NCBI GenBank assembly: GCA_938005655.1
Contig: CALLNA010000142.1
Location: forward strand, 1-16,843
Source: an uncultured Novosphingobium sp.
Lineage (GTDB): Bacteria; Pseudomonadota; Alphaproteobacteria; Sphingomonadales; Sphingomonadaceae
Direction: 5' to 3'
DNA: 16,843 nucleotides
Below, piece after piece: positions 1 to 7,119 of the stretch (position 1 is its first letter; each line of letters opens with the position of its first letter). The notes below the pieces were generated by a model. It was given only the letters and a program-made list of their open reading frames with translations, was not told the origin of the DNA and made no database searches. The translations under genes and the position numbers were made by a program.

Positions 1-53
1 GCACACCCTTCACACGGGTGGGGTCGCAGGTTCAATCCCTGCCGCGCCCACCA
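1..53 (+). tRNA. tRNA-Val (anticodon CAC), 3' part only
   Basis: The window opens inside a tRNA. The anticodon stem is CACCC (4-8) pairing with GGGTG (16-20). The seven-base loop TTCACAC has U33 at position 10 and anticodon CAC at 11-13, which reads the valine codon GUG. A five-base variable region (21-25) follows, then a T stem GCAGG/CCTGC (26-30 and 38-42) around the loop TTCAATC. The 3' acceptor strand is CGCGCCC (43-49), the discriminator is A50, and CCA is encoded at 51-53. The 5' acceptor strand and D arm lie left of the window, so the 5' boundary is not visible. Confidence 0.93.
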
Positions 54-54
54 T

Positions 55-74
55 GAACCGAACAGGTTCTTTTT
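55..74 (+). terminator. Rho-independent terminator of tRNA-Val
   Basis: GAACC (55-59) and GGTTC (65-69) form a five-base-pair stem around the loop GAACA, followed at once by five T residues (70-74). It begins one base after the encoded CCA, so it is well placed to end the tRNA transcript and to insulate the downstream phage-like genes from it. Confidence 0.75.
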
Positions 75-84
75 CACTTTCCTA

Positions 85-129
85 CAGCGTAACGCTGCGT
101 GTAAGCGATTCGGCATAGTCGCGAATCGC
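85..129. promoter_or_regulatory. Two inverted repeats upstream of the tail-fibre cassette
   Basis: Two perfect inverted repeats sit side by side in the 176-base gap between the tRNA and the first tail gene. The first is CAGCG-TAA-CGCTG (85-97). The second is GCGATTCG (105-112) with CGAATCGC (122-129), separated by nine bases. They lack T-runs, so they are not obvious terminators. They could be operator sites, a structured leader or recombination-associated sequence. I see no convincing -35/-10 pair in this gap. Confidence 0.4.
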
Positions 130-229
130 ATCCGGCGTTCGCGCGCATTTCCCCCAGCCGCCGGCCTTCCGCCCTTCTCGCCCCCTCGCGAGGAGCGCTG
201 CCGCGCGGCCTGTTTGCAGGAGAGCCCCC

Positions 230-583
230 ATGAACGACATCGCAGGCAACGGCATCATCGGCGAATTCCGCCTCGGTGAGGACCTGGCGGTCGCGCTGGA
301 CGCGACGGCGGGCGACACCGCCGAGGTCACGGCCGTCGCCGCGCGGATGCAGCCCGCGCGGGTCTGCGCCAACCGCCTCGCGCTCGACCACGCGGCGGCG
401 GGCGTCGACCTTGCCGTCGCGGCGCGCGGGGCGGAAGGGTGGACGCTCTCGCTCCCCGCCGCCGCGACCGCCGTGCTGCCCCCCGGCCTCTACGGGATCG
501 ACGCCCGGCTGGCCTTCGCCGGAGGCGTCGAGATCACCGAGCGCACCGCCTTCGTCGCGCTGAGCCGGGCGGCGCTGGCATGA
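230..583 (+). CDS. Phage tail-associated hypothetical protein, beta-rich
   Basis: This 117-residue protein starts at ATG 230 behind a good ribosome-binding site (CAGGAGAG, 217-224). I do not recognise a named family with certainty. It has alternating hydrophobic residues typical of a beta-sandwich, no signal peptide and no membrane segment. The pattern FRLGEDLAV near the start, then a Leu-Pro-Pro-Gly-Leu-Tyr segment and a final T-A-F-V-A-L strand, resembles the small domains encoded next to phage baseplate or tail-fibre genes (BppU-like N-terminal domains). Its stop overlaps the next start by four bases (ATGA), so the two are translationally coupled. The tail-related role is inferred mainly from the three downstream neighbours. 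Confidence 0.65.
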   Translation: MNDIAGNGIIGEFRLGEDLAVALDATAGDTAEVTAVAARMQPARVCANRLALDHAAAGVDLAVAARGAEGWTLSLPAAATAVLPPGLYGIDARLAFAGGVEITERTAFVALSRAALA

Positions 584-954
584 GCCCGGCCCCGCCGCTG
601 GTCCTCCGCTGGCGTGTCCCCGCGCGCCGCCTGACGCTGTGCTGGCGCGGCCCCCTGGGCATGGCGCGGAGCCTGGAACGGACGCCGGACCAGCCGGTCG
701 CCGCCGTGGTCGGGCCGCCCGGTTTGCCCGGCCCGGCCGGCCCGGCCGGACCGCCCGGCGAGGACGGCGCGCCGCTGCGGCTCGACGCCGTCCTCGCCGC
801 GACCTGGATACTGCCCCATCCCTTCGGCCGGGTGCCGGCCGTCCAGGTCTTCCTCGGCTCCGGCGAGGCCGTGCTGGCCGACGTCGAGGCCGACGAGAGC
901 CGGATCACCGTCACCTTCTCCACCCCCCGGCAAGGCTTCGTCCTCGCCTCCTAA
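580..954 (+). CDS. Collagen-like phage tail-fibre protein
   Basis: A 124-residue protein starting at ATG 580 within the ATGA overlap with the previous gene. The first 40 residues are basic and rich in Trp and Arg. Residues 45-65 are seven uninterrupted Gly-X-Y triplets, the collagen triple-helix pattern found in many phage tail fibres and bacterial surface proteins. The remainder, from about residue 77, is a beta-rich module running from His-Pro-Phe-Gly-Arg through a V-T-F strand to a Gly-Phe-Val end. It matches in layout the C-terminal end of the next gene (His-Asn-Leu-Gly ... T-L-T-F ... Gly-Glu-His). A trimeric fibre is the natural inference: triple helix as stalk, beta module as tip or trimerisation domain. 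The gene is far too short for a complete tail fibre. Confidence 0.75.
   Translation: MSPAPPLVLRWRVPARRLTLCWRGPLGMARSLERTPDQPVAAVVGPPGLPGPAGPAGPPGEDGAPLRLDAVLAATWILPHPFGRVPAVQVFLGSGEAVLADVEADESRITVTFSTPRQGFVLAS
712..774 (+). repeat. Collagen-type Gly-X-Y repeat tract
   Basis: Seven in-frame Gly-X-Y codon triplets (residues 45-65 of the host gene). Pro occupies most X and Y positions, with one charged triplet near the end. The DNA beneath is a near-tandem CGGCCCGGCCGG-type run, which could change length by slippage in nine-base steps without losing frame. Confidence 0.85.
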
Positions 955-966
955 GGAAATCGTCCC

Positions 967-1752
967 ATGAAAGTCATGAACGGCCTCGACCTCCAGGCCC
1001 AGCGCATCGTCAACCTCGCCGATCCGAGCGCGAGCGGGGATGCCGCCAACAAGCAATACGTCGACAACGTCGCGCGCGGCCTCGCATGGAAGGCCCCGGC
1101 ACGGGCCGCCTCGACCGCCGATCTGTCCCTCGCCGCGCCGGGGGCCACGCTCGACGGCGTGGCGCTGGCGGCGGGCGACCGGGTGCTGCTCAAGAACCAG
1201 GCCGACCCGGCCGAGAACGGCCTCTACGTCTGGACCGCGAGCGGCGCGCCCCTGGCCCGCGCCGCCGACGCCGACCAGGGCGGCGAGCTTGCGCCCGGCA
1301 CGGCCGTCACCGTCACCGAGGGCACGGCCAACGGCGACCGGGTGTTCATCGTCGTTTCCGACGCCGCGATCGCGATCGGCGCGACGGCGCAGGCCTGGGG
1401 CCTGCTCGGCGGCTCGGGCAGCTATGCGGCGGGCAACGGCGTGACCATCTCCGGCGGGACGATCAGCGCGGCGGCCGCGGCCGACGGCGGCGTCACCGTG
1501 GGCGCGGGCGGCATCGCGCTCGACCCCAACGTGGCCGCGCGCAAGTTCAGCGCCAATGTCGGCAACGGCTCGGCCACGGCGATCGCGGTCTCGCACAACC
1601 TCGGCACGCGGGACGTCGCGGTCTCGCTGCGGCGGAACGCCGACGACGCGGGCGTGCTCACCGACTGGACGGCGACCGACGCCAACACCGTGACCCTGAC
1701 CTTCGCCGCCGCCCCGGCGGCCGGCGAGCACCGCGTGACGGTGATCGGCTGA
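967..1752 (+). CDS. Phage tail-fibre-like protein with LDL-N-terminal motif
   Basis: A 261-residue protein starting at ATG 967 behind TAAGGAA (952-958). The N-terminus follows the widespread tail-fibre pattern of Leu-Asp-Leu, a short gap, Arg-Ile-Val-Asn-Leu-Ala-Asp-Pro, then Asp-Ala-Ala-Asn-Lys-Gln-Tyr-Val-Asp. Next comes a module common in actinophage and proteobacterial phage minor tail proteins: GLAWKAP, a stretch on 'DGV-LAAGDRVLLKNQ', 'ENGLYVW', then 'ARAADADQ'. A Gly/Ala-rich linker near residues 150-180 leads to a C-terminal beta module like that of the previous gene. No signal peptide or catalytic motif is seen. Its stop overlaps the next start by one base (TGATG). Probably a structural fibre or receptor-contact protein. 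Confidence 0.82.
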   Translation: MKVMNGLDLQAQRIVNLADPSASGDAANKQYVDNVARGLAWKAPARAASTADLSLAAPGATLDGVALAAGDRVLLKNQADPAENGLYVWTASGAPLARAADADQGGELAPGTAVTVTEGTANGDRVFIVVSDAAIAIGATAQAWGLLGGSGSYAAGNGVTISGGTISAAAAADGGVTVGAGGIALDPNVAARKFSANVGNGSATAIAVSHNLGTRDVAVSLRRNADDAGVLTDWTATDANTVTLTFAAAPAAGEHRVTVIG

Positions 1753-2288
1753 TGGAGGTCCGCAACCATCTCGACTTCGGCGCGGCGGCGCGGGCGATCA
1801 ACCTGCCCGATCCGGCCTCGGCCCAGGACGCCGCGACCAAGGCCTATGTCGACGCGCGGCTCGGCTGGACCGACCTCGCGCTGGTCACGCCCGGCGCGGT
1901 GAACGCGATCGACTTCGCCGCGATCGATCCCGCCTACACCGACTTGCGGATCGTCCTCGAAGGGGTGAGCCACGGCGACACGTCGAACCGCCAGTGGACC
2001 CTGGCGGTCTCGCCGGACGGCACGACCTATTCCGCCGCGGGCAACCTCTCCACCAATGTCGCGAGCAGCGCGACGATGGTCGGATCGCTGGAGATATCCG
2101 GCTATCGCGGCGATGCGGGATCGGTCGTCGGCTTCACCAGCAACATCGCCACGTCGCCGGCCCTGGCCTCCGGCACGACGCAGAACATGGTCTGGCGCTG
2201 CACCGGCGGCATCCATTCCCTGAGGATCGGGATCAGCGGCGGCGCGACGTTCAGCGCGGGCCGGGTACGGCTCCAGGCGCGGGGCTGA
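1752..2288 (+). CDS. Phage tail-fibre-like protein, short paralogue
   Basis: A 178-residue protein coupled to the preceding gene through TGATG. The first 40 residues repeat the N-terminal pattern of that gene: a Leu-Asp start, Ala-Ile-Asn-Leu-Pro-Asp-Pro, then Asp-Ala-Ala-Thr-Lys-Ala-Tyr-Val-Asp. The rest is a beta-rich domain with a Y-T-D-L-R-I-V-L strand, an S-P-D-G-T-T-Y turn and a C-terminal Ser-Leu-Arg-Ile-Gly / Phe-Ser-Ala-Gly-Arg-Val end. Such domains recur at the tips of alphaproteobacterial phage tail proteins. It closes the tail cassette; the next gene is a cellular membrane protein. No variable-repeat or reverse-transcriptase signature accompanies it. Confidence 0.75.
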   Translation: MEVRNHLDFGAAARAINLPDPASAQDAATKAYVDARLGWTDLALVTPGAVNAIDFAAIDPAYTDLRIVLEGVSHGDTSNRQWTLAVSPDGTTYSAAGNLSTNVASSATMVGSLEISGYRGDAGSVVGFTSNIATSPALASGTTQNMVWRCTGGIHSLRIGISGGATFSAGRVRLQARG

Positions 2289-2331
2289 GGCGGTGCCCTC
2301 CTCTCCGCCCGCCCCCCGTCCCTCGCCCCGT

Positions 2332-2345
2332 TTGACGCGGGTCAA
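2332..2345. promoter_or_regulatory. FNR/FixK-type box
   Basis: TTGAC-GCGG-GTCAA is a perfect five-base inverted repeat with a four-base spacer. It fits the TTGAN-N4-NTCAA consensus of the FNR/FixK/Anr regulators that respond to oxygen limitation. Its centre lies 56-57 bases before the ATG at 2395. A class II activation site (centre near -41.5) would put the transcript start just ahead of the ribosome-binding site. No strong -10 is visible, as is usual for activated promoters. Confidence 0.6.
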
Positions 2346-2394
2346 TGCATTCCGGGCCGGATCGGGCCGACCCTGCCACAAAAGGAGAACTGCC

Positions 2395-2595
2395 ATGTTC
2401 GTGAAAAATGTCGGCGGCATCGACCGTTTCCTGCGCATCCTGCTGGGGATGGTCCTGCTCGGCATGATCTTCGTCGGGCCGAAGACGCTGTGGGGCCTGC
2501 TCGGCCTGATCCCGTTCTTGACCGGCGTGTTCCGCACCTGCCCGGTCTATCGCCTGCTGGGCATCAACACCTGCTGGAGCGGCCCCTACGGCTGA
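2395..2595 (+). CDS. DUF2892 inner-membrane protein
   Basis: A 66-residue protein starting at ATG 2395, eight bases after a strong AAAGGAG (2381-2387). An in-frame upstream ATG at 2293 has no ribosome-binding site and would add a Pro/Arg-rich stretch foreign to the family. The sequence has the DUF2892 (YgaP C-terminal-like) pattern: Asn-Val-Gly-Gly-Ile-Asp-Arg near the start, two hydrophobic helices (about residues 12-25 and 31-44), then Cys-Pro-Val-Tyr-Arg-Leu-Leu-Gly-Ile and a final Cys before the end. In some proteins this domain is fused to rhodanese; here it stands alone. The function of the family is not established. The FNR-type site upstream suggests induction under low oxygen. Confidence 0.88.
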   Translation: MFVKNVGGIDRFLRILLGMVLLGMIFVGPKTLWGLLGLIPFLTGVFRTCPVYRLLGINTCWSGPYG

Positions 2596-2652
2596 GCCCG
2601 GCCCGCGATCCCCGACCACCGCCGTCCGCCGGGATTTGCGGCCAAGCTTGGC

Positions 2653-2679
2653 TTGACCCGGCGGGCGGCGGCCAATACC
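2653..2679 (+). promoter_or_regulatory. Candidate promoter of serS
   Basis: TTGACC (2653-2658) fits the -35 box used by alphaproteobacterial housekeeping sigma factor, and AATACC (2674-2679) is a weak -10 at a short 15-base spacing. Transcription would begin about two bases before the serS ATG. A perfect 12-base palindrome GCCAAGCTTGGC (2641-2652) abuts the -35 box. The -10 match and spacing are poor, so this is tentative. Confidence 0.25.
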
Positions 2680-2687
2680 CCGCCGCC

Positions 2688-3965
<1,278 letters not shown>

Positions 3966-4055
3966 GGGATAGGTCCGCCCCGAGCCTCGCCGGGGGCTAT
4001 ACTTCCTTTCTGCGCCGGTCGAAGAGAGCGGACGGGTCAAACAAAAGCGAACACC

Positions 4056-4820
4056 ATGCGCATCCTCCTCACCAATGACGACGGGATCAACGCGCCGGGG
4101 CTCTACGTCCTGGAGAAGATCGCCGCGCAGCTTTCCGACGACATCTGGATCTGCGCGCCGTCCGAGGAGCAGTCCGGGGCGGGCCATTCGCTCACCCTGA
4201 CCCGCCCGGTCCGCCTGCGCCGCCACGCCGAGCGGCGCTTCTCGGTGACGGGCACGCCGACCGACGCCGTGACCATGGCGCTGCGCAAGGTCCTGCCCGA
4301 GCCGCCCGACCTGATCCTCTCGGGCGTCAACCGCGGGGCGAACCTGGGCGACGACGTGACCTATTCGGGCACGGTCGCGGCGGCGATCGAGGGCGCGCTG
4401 GCGGGCATCCGCTCGATCGCGCTGAGCCAGGTCTATTCGAAAGAGGGCATGGCCGACGAGGTGCCCTTCGGCGCTGCCGAGGCCTGGGGCGCCCGGGTGC
4501 TGCGCCCGCTGCTCGACACGCCCTTCGCCGAGCGGACCCTGGTCAACGTCAACTTCCCGCCGCTCGCCGCCGACCGGGTCCAGGGCATCCGCGTGGTCCG
4601 GCAGGGCTTCCACGACTATGCGCGCGGCTCGGTGGTCGAGGGCACCGACCCGCGCGGCTACCGCTACTACTGGTTCGGCCTCCACGGGATCGAGCACACG
4701 CCGGGCAACGCCAGCGACCTGGAGGCCATCGCCGACGGCTTCGTCTCGGTCACGCCGCTCCAGCTCGACCTGACGCACGAGGCCTCGCTGGCCCAGCTCG
4801 CCGGGCGCTACGCCTCGTGA
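4056..4820 (+). CDS. surE: 5'/3'-nucleotidase SurE
   Basis: SurE is a metal-dependent nucleoside monophosphate phosphatase (EC 3.1.3.5/3.1.3.6), also active on exopolyphosphate, linked to stationary-phase and stress survival. The 254-residue length is typical. It opens with MRILLTNDDG, placing the metal-binding Asp-Asp at residues 8-9. Ser40, in PSEEQSG, and Asn92, in the SGVN motif followed by RGANLGDD and YSGTVAAA, complete the known active site. It lies 90 bases after serS; a TATACT box (3998-4003) in the gap has no matching -35, so readthrough from serS is as likely as an own promoter. Its stop overlaps the next start (GTGA). In many proteobacteria surE is followed by pcm and an nlpD-type gene; pcm is absent here. 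Confidence 0.97.
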   Translation: MRILLTNDDGINAPGLYVLEKIAAQLSDDIWICAPSEEQSGAGHSLTLTRPVRLRRHAERRFSVTGTPTDAVTMALRKVLPEPPDLILSGVNRGANLGDDVTYSGTVAAAIEGALAGIRSIALSQVYSKEGMADEVPFGAAEAWGARVLRPLLDTPFAERTLVNVNFPPLAADRVQGIRVVRQGFHDYARGSVVEGTDPRGYRYYWFGLHGIEHTPGNASDLEAIADGFVSVTPLQLDLTHEASLAQLAGRYAS

Positions 4821-5602
4821 GGCGCGTCCTGCTCCCCGCGCTGGCCCTGCTGCTGGTCGCCGCCGCCCCTTCCCCCGCCACCGAGACCGAGCACACGGTC
4901 AAGGCCGGCGAGACGCTGCACGGCATCGCCAACCGCGCCGGCGTCTCGCGCGAGGCGATCATCGCCGCGAACCGGCTCGACCCGCCCTATGTGGTGAAGA
5001 CCGGCCAGGTCCTCGCCATCCCGCGCACCCGCCGCCACCGCGTCGTCGCCGGGGACACCCAGTTCGGCCTGTCCTGGCGCTACGGCGTGTCCTGGGCGGA
5101 CATCGCGGTCGCCAACAACCTCCCGCCCGACGCCACGCTGCGACGCGGGCAGGAGCTGCTCATCCCGAGCATCATCCCGCCGCGCGGCGACGAGCCGCCC
5201 GCCGCCGCGACTCCGCCGCCGCCGCCACCACGCTTCGCCTGGCCGCTGAGCGGCACGGTCCGCCGCGGCTTCGCGGCCTCGGGGCGCAGCGAGCATCCCG
5301 GCCTCGACATCGTCGCCACGGCGGGAACCGCGGTGCGCGCCGCCGCCGAGGGCCGGGTGATCTTCGCCGGGACCGAGCCGCAGCAATACGGCAACCTGGT
5401 CGTCGTCGACCACGGCGGCGGCTGGCATTCGGCCTACGGCTTCCTCAGCCGCATCACCGTGCACGAGGGCGACCGCGTCCGCGCCGGGGAGCGCGTCGGG
5501 CTGGTCGGCCGCACCGGCCAGGCGACCCGCGACGAGCTGCACTTCGAGCTGCGCCGCGACAACCGGCCGGTCGATCCGGTGCCGAACCTGCCGCGCCGCT
5601 GA
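4817..5602 (+). CDS. LysM / M23 (LytM) domain protein, NlpD-like, probably catalytically inactive
   Basis: A 261-residue periplasmic protein starting at GTG 4817 in a four-base overlap with surE. Residues 1-21 are a signal peptide without a lipobox cysteine, so it is probably soluble rather than an outer-membrane lipoprotein. Two LysM peptidoglycan-binding domains follow (about 26-69 and 75-117), then a Pro-rich linker (121-138) and a C-terminal LytM/M23 domain (140-261). The zinc-ligand pattern His160...Asp164 and His242 is present. The two catalytic histidines of active M23 enzymes are replaced: the usual Tyr-Gly-His is Tyr-Gly-Phe (209), and the first His of His-X-His is Glu240. E. coli NlpD is also degenerate and activates amidase AmiC. 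Location after surE supports an NlpD/DipM-like role in cell-wall amidase activation. Confidence 0.9.
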   Translation: MRRVLLPALALLLVAAAPSPATETEHTVKAGETLHGIANRAGVSREAIIAANRLDPPYVVKTGQVLAIPRTRRHRVVAGDTQFGLSWRYGVSWADIAVANNLPPDATLRRGQELLIPSIIPPRGDEPPAAATPPPPPPRFAWPLSGTVRRGFAASGRSEHPGLDIVATAGTAVRAAAEGRVIFAGTEPQQYGNLVVVDHGGGWHSAYGFLSRITVHEGDRVRAGERVGLVGRTGQATRDELHFELRRDNRPVDPVPNLPRR

Positions 5603-6639
5603 TGCGGGTGCGGCGGCCGGACCTGCGTTTCCAGCCGCTGCGGCGGGCGATCGGCATCCCGGTCTGGGCCGACGTCGGCCTCCGCCTGTCCGCCGCGCTG
5701 GGGCTGATCTTCCTGGTCGTGCTGATTCACTGGATCGACCGCGCCGGGCTGGTCGACCAGCACGACGGCCAGGTCAGCTTCCTCGACGTGGTCTATTTCA
5801 CGATGATCTCCGTCACCACGACCGGCTTCGGCGACATCGCCCCGGTCAGCGACGGCGCGCGGCTGATCGAGGCGGTGATCGTGACCCCGATCCGCTTTGC
5901 CGTGATCTTCATCTTCGTCGGCACGGCCTACAATTTCCTCATCAAGCGCAGCTGGGAGAAGTGGCGCATGAAGCGTATCCAGGAACGGCTGGAGGGCCAC
6001 GTCGCCGTGCTCGGCTTCGGCATCAGCGGCTCGCAGGCCGTCGCCGAGCTGATCGAGCGCGGGTCCGATCCGGCGGGCATCGTCGTCATGGACCCGAGCC
6101 CCGAACGCCTGGCCGAGGCCGAGGCGATGGGCTGCAACGTGATCGAGGGCGACGCCAGCCGCGACGAATCGCTGATCGCGATCCGGATCGACCGGGCCAG
6201 CTCCGTGCTGGTCTCCGCGGGCCGCGACGACACCTCGATCCTGATCGTGCTGACCGTCCGCCACCTGGCACCGCGCGTGCCGATCACGGTCGTCGTCCGG
6301 GCCGAGGACAACGAGACCCTGGCCCGGCAGGCGGGGGCGAACAACGTGATCAACCCGGTCCGCTTCACCGGCCTGCTGCTCGCCGGATCGGCCAAGGGCT
6401 CGCACATCGCCGACTACCTGGCGGACCTCGCCTCGATCTCCGGGAACGTCCAACTCATCGAGCGGCCGGCCCTGCCCGAGGAGATCGGGCGCTCGCTCGA
6501 CGCCCTGGCCAGCGGCGGCAAGGGCCTGCGCATCTACCGCAACGGCAGCCCGATCGGCTTCTGGGAGGACGCCGCCCGGAGCATCGCCCCCGGCGACGTC
6601 ATCGTCGAGATCCAGCCGACCGTCGGCAGCGAGGACTGA
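5602..6639 (+). CDS. Two-TM potassium channel with RCK (TrkA-N) domain
   Basis: A 345-residue inner-membrane ion channel, coupled to the preceding gene by TGATG. Helix 1 spans about residues 27-45. The pore loop carries the potassium filter TTTGFGD (72-78), a variant of the usual T-V-G-Y-G-D. Helix 2 spans about 88-114. The cytoplasmic part begins with a Rossmann fold whose Gly-X-Gly-X-X-Gly lies at 138-143 (TrkA-N/RCK), and residues from about 265 form a TrkA-C-like ligand domain. Such channels (MthK, GsuK type) open or close on binding nucleotides or calcium. The RCK ligand here cannot be read from sequence. The coupling suggests co-expression with surE and the NlpD-like gene, perhaps for osmotic or turgor control. 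Confidence 0.92.
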   Translation: MRVRRPDLRFQPLRRAIGIPVWADVGLRLSAALGLIFLVVLIHWIDRAGLVDQHDGQVSFLDVVYFTMISVTTTGFGDIAPVSDGARLIEAVIVTPIRFAVIFIFVGTAYNFLIKRSWEKWRMKRIQERLEGHVAVLGFGISGSQAVAELIERGSDPAGIVVMDPSPERLAEAEAMGCNVIEGDASRDESLIAIRIDRASSVLVSAGRDDTSILIVLTVRHLAPRVPITVVVRAEDNETLARQAGANNVINPVRFTGLLLAGSAKGSHIADYLADLASISGNVQLIERPALPEEIGRSLDALASGGKGLRIYRNGSPIGFWEDAARSIAPGDVIVEIQPTVGSED

Positions 6640-6644
6640 AACCG

Positions 6645-7055
6645 CTACCCGAGCGCCCAGAACACCGTGCCGGTGGCGAGATAGACGGCCAGCCAGAACC
6701 CGCTGTCGACCAGCGCCTCGCGCCGCGACAGGCGCTGGCGCGAATAGGAGATCCACAGCGCCGGGGCGACGAAGGCGATCGCGATCCCGCCCGACTGCAT
6801 CCAGTAGAGCCAGGGCTTGGCGGCCAGGGTCTCCGGCCCGATCCGCGCGAAATTGTGAGCCAGCATCAGCGCCGAGAGACCCTGGAGCAGCACGGCCATC
6901 AGCATCCCGCTGACCGGCCCGCGACGCTCGCCCGCCTCGCCGCTGACCCGGCCGAGCAGCGGCGCGCCGCCGAACAGCGGGCCGTACCAGACGAACCCGA
7001 CCGCCATGGCGAGGTTCGCCGACAGGATCACCGCCAGCCAGTTGATCTGCCCCAT
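6645..7055 (-). CDS. DUF1761 family membrane protein
   Basis: A 136-residue minus-strand protein. The frame is open further upstream, but ATG at 7055 is chosen because an AGAGGAGG ribosome-binding site lies just ahead of it and the following MGQINWLAVILSANLAM is the typical family start. Four hydrophobic helices are visible: about residues 4-22, 45-65, 78-100 and 115-134. An early FVWYGPLFG motif is characteristic of DUF1761. The function of this family is unknown. It converges on the potassium channel gene with only five bases between stops, and diverges from rimO across 64 bases that probably hold both promoters. Confidence 0.85.
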   Translation of the reverse strand: MGQINWLAVILSANLAMAVGFVWYGPLFGGAPLLGRVSGEAGERRGPVSGMLMAVLLQGLSALMLAHNFARIGPETLAAKPWLYWMQSGGIAIAFVAPALWISYSRQRLSRREALVDSGFWLAVYLATGTVFWALG

Positions 7056-7119
7056 CCAAGCCTCCTCTTTCGCACGACAGTAGCGAAACGCCGCCTCAGG
7101 GTGTAGGGGGCGGCCGATC

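Noticed and set aside
1752..2288. A diversity-generating retroelement target in the last tail gene
   Set aside because: No template repeat, reverse transcriptase or adenine-rich variable codon set is visible in the window.
1..2400. A second copy of the tRNA-Val 3' end as a prophage attR site
   Set aside because: I looked for the T-arm/acceptor sequence again downstream of the cassette and in the rest of the window and found no repeat, so no attachment pair can be claimed here.
3998..4003. TATACT as a separate surE promoter
   Set aside because: The -10 box is good, but no -35-like sequence lies at 15-19 bases upstream, so I did not list it as a promoter.
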